Shown here: positions 1-6,396 of the stretch, piece after piece
Layout: every line of letters starts with the position of its first letter
How positions within the stretch are numbered: position 1 is the stretch's first letter
NCBI RefSeq assembly: GCF_042646385.1
Contig: NZ_JBHRTO010000001.1
Location: 2,480,001 to 2,544,000, forward strand
DNA length: 64,000 nt
From: Cypionkella sinensis
GTDB taxonomy: Bacteria > Pseudomonadota > Alphaproteobacteria > Rhodobacterales > Rhodobacteraceae
Direction of reading: 5' to 3'
The notes under the pieces: generated by a model
What the model saw: the letters and a program-made list of their open reading frames with translations, nothing else
Told to the model about the DNA's origin: nothing
The model's database searches: none
Made by a program: the position numbers and the translations under genes

Positions 1-753
1 GTGCTGTGGGGCGGGCGTGAAGGTTATGAGACCCTGCTGAACACTGATCTCAAGGCCGAGCGCGCCCATGCTGGACGCTTCCTGCAATCGGTGGTCGAGT
101 ATAAATACAAGATCGGTTTCAAAGGCGCGATCTTGATCGAGCCGAAGCCGCAAGAGCCGTCGAAGCATCAGTATGACTACGATGTGGCGACGGTTTACGG
201 CTTCCTGAAGGATTTCGGGCTGGAAAAGGAAGTTCAGGTCAATATTGAACAAGGCCATGCGATTCTGGCGGGCCATTCGTTCGAACACGAAATCGCCACC
301 GCTGCGGCGTTGGGGATTTTCGGCTCGATCGACATGAACCGGAATGATTACCAATCCGGCTGGGATACCGACCAGTTCCCGAACAACCACGCCGAAAAAG
401 CCGTGGCCTTCTATGAGATCCTGCGGGCGGGCGGCTATACCACTGGCGGCACCAACTTTGACGCCAAGGTGCGGCGTCAGTCGCTGGACCCGGAAGATCT
501 GATCCTCGCCCATGTCGGCGGCATGGATACCTGCGCGCGGGCGCTGAAAGCGGCGGCTTATCTGCTGGAGGATGACACGTTGGAAGCAGCCCGCCGCGCG
601 CGTTATGCCGGATGGGAGCGTGAAGGTGCCAAGGCGATGCTGACGCAGCCGCTTGAGGTGATTGCCGAAGCCGTGGTGAAAAACAACATCAACCCGCAGC
701 CACGCTCGGGCCGTCAGGAGCGGCTGGAGAATTTGTGGAACCACTATATCTGA
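1..753 (+). CDS. xylA: Xylose isomerase, C-terminal part (5' end outside window)
   Basis: Converts D-xylose to D-xylulose in the cytoplasm, the first step of the isomerase route into the pentose phosphate pathway. The visible 250 residues carry the strongly conserved family segments WGGREGYE, IEPKP, GHSFEHE and the metal-site region around DMNRNDYQSGWDTDQFP. Family members are about 435 residues, so roughly the first 185 are outside the window. The GTG at position 1 is almost certainly an internal valine, not a start. Hairpins follow the stop codon. Identification is secure; only the N-terminus is missing. Confidence 0.95.
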   Translation: MLWGGREGYETLLNTDLKAERAHAGRFLQSVVEYKYKIGFKGAILIEPKPQEPSKHQYDYDVATVYGFLKDFGLEKEVQVNIEQGHAILAGHSFEHEIATAAALGIFGSIDMNRNDYQSGWDTDQFPNNHAEKAVAFYEILRAGGYTTGGTNFDAKVRRQSLDPEDLILAHVGGMDTCARALKAAAYLLEDDTLEAARRARYAGWEREGAKAMLTQPLEVIAEAVVKNNINPQPRSGRQERLENLWNHYI

Positions 754-771
754 GGGTGATATGCCCAAAGG

Positions 772-840
772 CTGGGGGTTCACCCCCCCAGACCCCGTGG
801 GATATTTGCGCGCAGAGGATGAAGCTTTGGCTTCATTCTT
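772..840. terminator. Two hairpins between the 3' ends of xylA and the sugar kinase
   Basis: Two stem-loops lie between these convergent genes. The first pairs CTGGGGG (772-778) with CCCCCAG (785-791). The second pairs ATGAAGC (819-825) with GCTTCAT (830-836) over a TTTG loop and runs into TCTT on the plus strand. The second looks like a Rho-independent terminator for xylA; the pair may also serve the opposing operon. Seen directly; function inferred. Confidence 0.55.
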
Positions 841-846
841 CGTGGG

Positions 847-1815
847 TTAGAGCAGCGCGGCCAGCGGGGGGATGCCTTCGCTGGCCGTGACGCTTTTCAG
901 CGCGGCGGCGGCGGCGCGGTGGCCGAGTTTAAGGGCCTGTCCGGCGGGCCAATCCTGATGCACGCCATAGATCACGCCGGCGCAAAAGGCGTCTCCGGCC
1001 CCGACGGGGCTGAGAATTTCTGCGGGGTCAACCGGGTCGGGGATCGACCAAAGTGCTGTTTCGCCCAACCAAAGCGCGAGGCTGCCGGTGTGCAGGATCA
1101 CGATTTTTGCGCCCTGTGTTTGCAGGGCCGTTGCGGCCTCGAGCAGGCGGGCGCGGTCGTTGGGGGCGATTTCGGAACGGTTGGTTGCACGGGCGGCCTC
1201 GATCTCGTTCAGGAACAGGTAATCTGTTTGTGGCATGATCGCAGCAACGGTTTCGGCAAACTGTGGCGTGGCGGCGGACACAAGATCGACGCAGGTGATC
1301 ATGCCTGCGGCGCGGGCGCGAGCAAGGAGGCGTGCGGCGGGGGTAGCTCCGCCGGGTTCAACGGCATCAAGAGTGGCGAGCAGGTTGGGATAGCCGAGGT
1401 AGAAGATTTTCGCATTCGTGGCAGCGATGGCTTCGATGGGGATATCGGTTTCCGCCAGCGCATCATTCGCGCCGGGATGGTAGAAAAACGTGCGGCTGTC
1501 ACCGGGGACGTTCATCACTTGGGTATGGGCGGTGGGGTGATCGGCGGTTTGTTTCAGCCAGCGGGTATCGACCCCGGCGGCTGCGCAGGCATCAAGGCAA
1601 AGCTGCGCATGGGTGTCCCGGCCAATCAGGCCCACCGCGTAAAGCGGCAGGCCGGTCTGGAACGCGGCGAGGTCCAGCGCGACATTGGCGGCACCACCGC
1701 CCACGCCTGCAACCTCGTGCCGGATGCGGACCAGATCGCTTTTCTGTGGCCAAGCGTCGATGCTGTGGACGATGTCGACGATCCAGTTACCCGCGCAGGC
1801 GATGCCGTTTCTCAT
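847..1815 (-). CDS. PfkB-family carbohydrate kinase
   Basis: A 322-residue ribokinase/PfkB-family kinase that would phosphorylate a sugar or sugar acid with ATP in the cytoplasm. The N-terminal PfkB signature region (GGGAANVALDLA, then GLIGRD, about residues 39-66) and the C-terminal signature GAGDAFCAGV with the catalytic Asp (about 272-281) are present. Its start codon overlaps the stop of the upstream dehydrogenase (ATGA), and it is the last gene of a three-gene operon with an aldolase and a Gfo/Idh/MocA dehydrogenase. The set implies oxidation, phosphorylation and retro-aldol cleavage of one substrate. Substrate specificity cannot be read from the sequence. Confidence 0.85.
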   Translation of the reverse strand: MRNGIACAGNWIVDIVHSIDAWPQKSDLVRIRHEVAGVGGGAANVALDLAAFQTGLPLYAVGLIGRDTHAQLCLDACAAAGVDTRWLKQTADHPTAHTQVMNVPGDSRTFFYHPGANDALAETDIPIEAIAATNAKIFYLGYPNLLATLDAVEPGGATPAARLLARARAAGMITCVDLVSAATPQFAETVAAIMPQTDYLFLNEIEAARATNRSEIAPNDRARLLEAATALQTQGAKIVILHTGSLALWLGETALWSIPDPVDPAEILSPVGAGDAFCAGVIYGVHQDWPAGQALKLGHRAAAAALKSVTASEGIPPLAALL

Positions 1816-2951
1816 GCGTAGTCTACCGCGACAGTGCGGTTTTCCTTGCCCGCTGTGAGCGCCGCGGTGAGGACGGCGTGATGCGCGGCGGCTTCAAACG
1901 GGTGCGCGCAGGGGAAGCCTGCAGCGTCCCCGCCTGCAAGTTCGTCGATATAGGCTGCCCACATCTGCTGGATGGCGTCGGTGAAGCCGAATTCAAAAAT
2001 CCCGCCAGTGATGCCGGCGAACAGCGGGGTATAGCCGAGGTCTTCGGTCTGCCAAGCCTGACTGCCGCCGTTCTGATAGTGCATGAATTGCCATTGCCGG
2101 GGCGATTTGGTGGTGAAATAGGCGGAGCCTTTCATTCCGAGAACACGCAAGGACCACGTGTTCGCCTCACCGGGTGCGATCCGCCAAGTCTTTAGCACCA
2201 TGGGGAAATGGCCGTAATCGGTCGGCACGCGGGCGGTGACGGTGGCGTTATCCCACGTCTCACACGGCACCAGATTGCCCTTGCCGTCGGGGCGTTGGCT
2301 AACCCGTTTCACCAAGGACGCCTGCACGGTTTCGGGACGCCAGCCAAGGCGCAGGGGCACATGCAGAACGTGCATCCCCAGATCGCCCATGCAGCCATAC
2401 TCGCCGTTCACACCTTGCATCCGCTTCCAGTTGATCACCTTGTCGGGGTTGATATCGGAGGAGTGCAGGAAGCTGGCCTCGACCTCGAGGATTTCACCAA
2501 CCGCGCCGGATTTCACAAAGTCGATGACTTTTTGCGCGCCGGGATAGAACGGCATTTCTGACGAGCAGCGCACGATCAATTCCGGGTGTGCGGCCACAGC
2601 GGCCATGATCGCGCGGTTCTGCGCCAGATCCATGCCGAAAGGCTTTTCGCCGAACAGGTGTTTTCTGGCAGCCAGAATCTCGGGATACATCTGTGCGTGC
2701 AGCACATGCGGCACGGCGCAATAGACGGCATCAACGTCAGGATTGGCGAGCAAGGCCTTATAGTCGGTGGTGGTCTGCACCGCGCCCAGATGGGTGGTGA
2801 ACCAGTCCATCAGCGCGGGGTTGGTGTCACAGACCGCGACGATGCGCGGTTTGGCCCTGGGGTTGGCCAGATGCAGCCAGCGCGCGGCGGCAGAGGCAAA
2901 TTCGCGCCCCATCAGGCCACAACCGATAATACCGAAGCGGATTTCCTGCAT
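1812..2951 (-). CDS. Gfo/Idh/MocA-family NAD(P)-dependent oxidoreductase
   Basis: A 379-residue cytoplasmic dehydrogenase. The N-terminal Rossmann fold shows GIIGCGLMG (about residues 7-15) and the family lysine motif EKPFG near residue 100; the C-terminal half fits the Gfo/Idh/MocA alpha/beta domain. Members oxidise sugars, inositols or amino sugars with NAD(P). It starts three bases after the aldolase stop and overlaps the kinase start, so translation is probably coupled. With xylose isomerase next door a sugar-type substrate is likely, but which one is unknown. Confidence 0.85.
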   Translation of the reverse strand: MQEIRFGIIGCGLMGREFASAAARWLHLANPRAKPRIVAVCDTNPALMDWFTTHLGAVQTTTDYKALLANPDVDAVYCAVPHVLHAQMYPEILAARKHLFGEKPFGMDLAQNRAIMAAVAAHPELIVRCSSEMPFYPGAQKVIDFVKSGAVGEILEVEASFLHSSDINPDKVINWKRMQGVNGEYGCMGDLGMHVLHVPLRLGWRPETVQASLVKRVSQRPDGKGNLVPCETWDNATVTARVPTDYGHFPMVLKTWRIAPGEANTWSLRVLGMKGSAYFTTKSPRQWQFMHYQNGGSQAWQTEDLGYTPLFAGITGGIFEFGFTDAIQQMWAAYIDELAGGDAAGFPCAHPFEAAAHHAVLTAALTAGKENRTVAVDYA

Positions 2952-2954
2952 GGC

Positions 2955-3779
2955 TTAGGCCAGATGCTTGGCAGCGTCGGCGGCGCTGGCTTTGTCATGC
3001 ACGATCGCCATCAGCGCGCGGGTCATGCCGCCAGGGTTGGCGTGCTGCACCACGTTGCGGCCATAGACGATGCCGCGTGCGCCCTGCTGCATCAGCTCTT
3101 GCGTGCGTGACAGGATTTCGGCGTCGGAGACGCGGCCACCACCACGCACCAGAACCGGCACGCCTTGGGCGATTTCAATAACGCGGTGGTATTCGGAGAC
3201 ATTGGTGCAGGGGTCGGCCTTGATGATATCGGCACCCAGCTCGGCAGCTTGGCGGACCAGCGGCAGGATCTTGGTGATGTCACCATCGACCATATAGCCG
3301 CCCTTGGAATTGTCCTGCATCACGAGGGGTTCGACCATCAGCGGCATCCCCATGATTTCACATTCGCGCTTCAGCGCATTCACGTTGCGCACGCAGTCGC
3401 GGTAAAGTTCGGGTTGATCAGGCAGCAGCAGCAGGTTCACCACGACACAGGCGGCGTCAAGGACAAGACCCTGTTCGACGGGGCGGTCAATGACTTCGGA
3501 GTACAGGCTGCGCGGCAGCGGTGTGCCATAGACATTGGCGATATCGGTGCGCAGAACCAGCGCCGGGCGGTTCTTGCCGGGAATGGCTTGCAGGATCTTC
3601 GCAGTGCCGGGGGGAAGCTGGATCGCGTCGGGGGCGGCGGCGGCAACGGTCTGGATGGATTTGGTCATATCCTCGATACCGCCAAGGAACGAACCTTCAT
3701 TGAACATGCCGTGGTCAATGGCCACGTCAAAGCAGTTTCCCGAAGGCGCGAACAGGCGGTTGAGGCGGGCGGTCTTCAT
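2955..3779 (-). CDS. Class I aldolase of the DeoC/LacD/DhnA type
   Basis: A 274-residue class I (Schiff-base) aldolase of the DeoC/LacD/archaeal-FBPA superfamily. It has the early VAIDHG motif (about residues 19-24) and the segment DIIKADP holding the likely Schiff-base lysine (about 184-190), followed by VLVRGGG, a phosphate-binding glycine loop. It would cleave a phosphorylated ketose- or sugar-acid-type substrate. First gene of the aldolase-dehydrogenase-kinase operon. Start supported by AGGAT upstream of the ATG. A perfect LacI-type palindrome lies 17-30 bases upstream, so a repressor bound there should block expression. The exact substrate is not determined. Confidence 0.8.
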   Translation of the reverse strand: MKTARLNRLFAPSGNCFDVAIDHGMFNEGSFLGGIEDMTKSIQTVAAAAPDAIQLPPGTAKILQAIPGKNRPALVLRTDIANVYGTPLPRSLYSEVIDRPVEQGLVLDAACVVVNLLLLPDQPELYRDCVRNVNALKRECEIMGMPLMVEPLVMQDNSKGGYMVDGDITKILPLVRQAAELGADIIKADPCTNVSEYHRVIEIAQGVPVLVRGGGRVSDAEILSRTQELMQQGARGIVYGRNVVQHANPGGMTRALMAIVHDKASAADAAKHLA

Positions 3780-3795
3780 GGCGGTATCCTGTGTG

Positions 3796-3809
3796 TGGAA
3801 ACGTTTCCA
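3796..3809. promoter_or_regulatory. LacI/GalR-family operator
   Basis: TGGAAACGTTTCCA is a perfect 14-base palindrome with the central CG typical of LacI/GalR-family operators. It lies just upstream of the aldolase ribosome binding site and in the intergenic region shared with the divergent M20 peptidase. Inferred to control the sugar operon; the cognate repressor is not in the window. Confidence 0.7.
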
Positions 3810-3924
3810 TATGGGTATCGGCGGTGGGGGATTCTGTCAACGGGCAAGGAAATTCCTGACAGATGTGTCGTTTGATCGGGCGGCGTAGATCGGCTAGCCT
3901 TGGGGCAAGCATAGGAGATTTCGC

Positions 3925-5292
3925 ATGATTTGGCAGACTTATCTCGACGCAGAGCAGGCACGGTTTGTGCAGGAATTGCTGGCGTTTGTGCGTATCCCTT
4001 CGGTTTCGGCCAAGCCCGAGAATATCCCGGATGTGGTGCAGGCGGCGGAATGGGTTGCGGCACGGTTGACCGCGGCCGGGGTCGATGGCGCGCAGGTGAT
4101 GCCGACCACGGGGCATCCGGTGGTCTATGGCGATTGGCTGCATGCGGGGGCGGACAAGCCGACGGTGCTGATCTATGGGCACTTCGATGTGCAGCCCGCC
4201 GAGCCATTCGATTTGTGGGACAGCCCACCGTTTGAACCTGAAATCCGCGAGGGCAAGGTGTGGGGGCGTGGGGCTTCGGATGACAAGGGCGGCATGATGG
4301 TGCCGATATTGGCGGTGGAGGCGTTGCTCAAGACCACCGGGCGGTTGCCGGTGAATGTGAAGTTCTTCTTTGAGGGGCAGGAGGAGATCGGCTCACCCGA
4401 TCTACCGCCTTTCGTCGCGGCCAATGTGGCGCGGTTGAGTGCGGATATGATCTTCTCGGCGGATGGGCTGCAATATGCGCCCGATCAGCCGCAGATCGTC
4501 GAGGCGCTGAAGGGGCTGGTGAAGGGAGAGATCGTGGTGCGCGGGCCGCGGTCGGATCAACACTCGGGCCTGCATGGCGGCGGGATTGCCAATCCGGCGA
4601 TGGCGCTGGCGCATCTGTTGGCGTCGATGAAGTCGGCAGACGGGTTGGTGACGGTGGCGGGGTTTTACGATGATGTGATTGATCTGACGCCTGAGGATCG
4701 GGCGGCGATTGCGCGGATACCTTATGATGAGGTCAGCTATCTGGCCGAGACCGGGGCGCCAGCGGTGTTTGGTGAGCCGGGGTATAGCACGCGGGAGCGG
4801 TTGTGGGCGCGGCCGACGTTGGATGTGAACGGGTTGACGAGCGGTTGGCAGGGGATCGGATCGAAGACGGTGTTGCCAGCCGAGGCGCGGGCGAAGATCA
4901 CCTGTCGGTTGGTGGCGGATCAAGACCCCGCCAAAGTGCTGGCAGCCTTGGCGGCGCATGTCGAGGCGTATTGCCCGGAAGGTGTGACGGCGGAGTTTCA
5001 GGCGGGGCAAGGTGGGGCGGGGCCGTTTTTGGTGCCGTCGGGACATAACGCGACCGGGATTGCGGCGCAGGTGTTGGAGGAGGTTTACGGCAAGGCCCCC
5101 TATCGCACGCGGCTGGGGGGCTCGATTCCGGTGATGACCACGCTGTTGGGGGAATTGGGGGTTCATGCGGTGATGTTCGGGTTCTCGCATGATGATGAGA
5201 ATCTGCACGCGCCGAACGAATTTTTCCGACTGGATGCGTTCCGAAAGGGGCAAGAGGCCTATGTGCGGTTGTTGCAGCGGTTGGGGGCGTGA
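3925..5292 (+). CDS. M20-family metallopeptidase (dipeptidase)
   Basis: A 455-residue M20 zinc peptidase, probably cytoplasmic since no signal peptide is visible. Expected metal and catalytic motifs are present in order: YGHFDVQP (His ligand and Asp, about residues 87-94), GRGASDDKGG (bridging Asp), FEGQEEIGS (catalytic Glu and Glu ligand), and a late His in FGFSHDDENLHAPNE. Length fits the M20 dipeptidase group. Start supported by AGGAG 8 bases upstream. Monocistronic; divergent from the sugar operon. Substrate is probably a small peptide; the exact specificity is not determined. Confidence 0.9.
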   Translation: MIWQTYLDAEQARFVQELLAFVRIPSVSAKPENIPDVVQAAEWVAARLTAAGVDGAQVMPTTGHPVVYGDWLHAGADKPTVLIYGHFDVQPAEPFDLWDSPPFEPEIREGKVWGRGASDDKGGMMVPILAVEALLKTTGRLPVNVKFFFEGQEEIGSPDLPPFVAANVARLSADMIFSADGLQYAPDQPQIVEALKGLVKGEIVVRGPRSDQHSGLHGGGIANPAMALAHLLASMKSADGLVTVAGFYDDVIDLTPEDRAAIARIPYDEVSYLAETGAPAVFGEPGYSTRERLWARPTLDVNGLTSGWQGIGSKTVLPAEARAKITCRLVADQDPAKVLAALAAHVEAYCPEGVTAEFQAGQGGAGPFLVPSGHNATGIAAQVLEEVYGKAPYRTRLGGSIPVMTTLLGELGVHAVMFGFSHDDENLHAPNEFFRLDAFRKGQEAYVRLLQRLGA

Positions 5293-5294
5293 GC

Positions 5295-5311
5295 GGTCCC
5301 AACTCGGGACC
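5295..5311. repeat. Dyad GGTCCC-N5-GGGACC, copy 1
   Basis: GGTCCCAACTCGGGACC is an inverted repeat with 6-base arms and an AACTC centre, three bases after the M20 peptidase stop. The identical 17-mer recurs at 51316-51332, and each copy is paired with a TTAA-N7-TTAA box about 40 bases away. It could be an operator, part of a terminator or a small RNA stem. The plus-strand tail is A5T4, not a clean T-run, so an ordinary terminator is not the obvious reading. Confidence 0.6.
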
Positions 5312-5351
5312 AAAAATTTTGCTAGCAAGATCAATATCTTGATTTTGCGAT

Positions 5352-5366
5352 TTAAGGATTTGTTAA
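5352..5366. promoter_or_regulatory. CtrA-like box, between convergent genes
   Basis: TTAAGGATTTGTTAA matches the full CtrA consensus TTAA-N7-TTAA. It lies between the 3' ends of the M20 peptidase and the GntR gene, not at an obvious gene promoter. A second dyad, CAAGAT-CAAT-ATCTTG (5326-5341), lies between it and the GGTCCC element. It may drive an unannotated small transcript. Confidence 0.5.
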
Positions 5367-5411
5367 CCTGAGCCAGTTGCTGTGGGGTTTTCCGCAGCCA
5401 ATCCGGGGCTT

Positions 5412-6062
5412 TCAGGACAATGCGGCGAGCAGGTCCATTGCTGTGATCTGGTCGAATTGCACGTGGCGGTGCATCAAGGCTTCGGCCCCGGCGGCGTCGC
5501 GAGCGAAGATCAGGCTGGCAATGGCGCGGTGTTCGGCGGCTGAGGTGGCGATAGCACCCGCGTAGCGATAGCGGGCGCGGTAATAGGCCAGCAGTTTGCG
5601 GGCATTGGTCTTGATCATCTCGGTCAGGAACGGATTTCCGGCGGCGAGTGCCACACATTCGTGAAAGCGCAGGTTCAACTGATAATAGGCGTCAGGATTG
5701 GCATCGCCCTGATCGCGGGCGAAGTCTTCACAGGCGGCAACGGCGGCTTCCAGTGCCTTGGTCCAAGACACCGACAAACGGCGCGCAGCGAGGCCCGCGG
5801 CCTGCCCTTCCAGTTTTGCGTGAACCTCAAGGATCGCGAGGAATTCTTCAAGGCTGGGGCGAAACACCGTTGCGCCTTTGCGCGGCAAGCGGCGCACCAA
5901 ACCCATCGCTTCCAGCTGCAAGATGGCTTCGCGCACGGGGGTTCGCGATACGGCAAATTCAGCCACAAGCTCGGCCTCGTCAATCACATCGCCGGGGTTC
6001 AGGCGGCCTGTGTCGATCCAGGACAGCAGTTTGTTGGTTAGGGTTTCGGTTTGGCCAGCCAT
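5412..6062 (-). CDS. GntR-family regulator, FCD subfamily
   Basis: A 216-residue transcription factor. The N-terminal winged helix (about residues 5-70) includes the typical SRTPVREAI recognition region and a wing ending in RKGATVF. The C-terminal all-helical FCD domain has spaced His/Asn/Asp positions suited to a metal or carboxylate ligand. Divergent from the adhesin operon across 334 bases, so it could regulate itself or that operon, but no target can be assigned. A loose inverted repeat TTGT-N9-ACAA lies at 6136-6152. No strong Shine-Dalgarno before the ATG. Confidence 0.85.
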   Translation of the reverse strand: MAGQTETLTNKLLSWIDTGRLNPGDVIDEAELVAEFAVSRTPVREAILQLEAMGLVRRLPRKGATVFRPSLEEFLAILEVHAKLEGQAAGLAARRLSVSWTKALEAAVAACEDFARDQGDANPDAYYQLNLRFHECVALAAGNPFLTEMIKTNARKLLAYYRARYRYAGAIATSAAEHRAIASLIFARDAAGAEALMHRHVQFDQITAMDLLAALS

Positions 6063-6396
6063 GAAAGATCAAAAGACGGAAAACGCCCTCAGGTAAAGGG
6101 GGATAGCGGGAAAACTTCATGTAGCGCGCCGCCGATTGTTTCCAAAATACAACCTGAACGCGAAGATTAAGCGAAGCCCACCGCGCATTGGCTGCAAGAA
6201 AGAAATCAATCTGTAGCGCGAAAGCCGCAAATGTGGCGGAAATGAGGGGGAAATTCGGCAAAAGCTGATCACGCTTGGCCTAAGCACTAGAAATCGTATC
6301 GAAACCTCGGTATCCCTAAACGCAATCAGCCCCCGAAAGTGGGGCGAATAACACGCTGGGCACTAAAGCCCAGGTTTTTTGAGGCGGAGTAGTAAG
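6063..6396 (+). promoter_or_regulatory. Divergent intergenic region and adhesin leader
   Basis: This 334-base gap separates the GntR gene from the adhesin. It holds no convincing ORF. It contains the TTGT-N9-ACAA repeat near the GntR start and two consecutive hairpins near the adhesin start (described separately). Its middle part is AT-richer than the surroundings and should hold both promoters, but no clear -35/-10 pair could be called. Confidence 0.5.
6329..6380 (+). terminator. Terminator-like hairpin pair in the adhesin leader
   Basis: Hairpin A pairs GCCCC (6329-6333) with GGGGC (6341-6345). Hairpin B pairs CTGGGC (6356-6361) with GCCCAG (6368-6373) and is followed by G and six T residues: a textbook Rho-independent terminator ending 16 bases before the adhesin start codon. 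No plus-strand gene lies nearby upstream. GGGGC of hairpin A could pair with GCCC of hairpin B, giving two exclusive folds, so attenuation is possible. Confidence 0.65.

Noticed and set aside
1..3. GTG as start codon of xylose isomerase
   Set aside because: It falls in the middle of the conserved WGGREGYE region, about 185 residues into the protein.
919..1821. 300-codon plus-strand ORF opposite the sugar kinase
   Set aside because: Shadow of the minus-strand PfkB gene; its Gly-rich product matches no family and it has no ribosome binding site.
5295..5330. GGTCCC dyad as a simple Rho-independent terminator for the M20 peptidase
   Set aside because: Only a 6-base stem followed by AAAAATTTT, and the second copy has no T-run on either strand.
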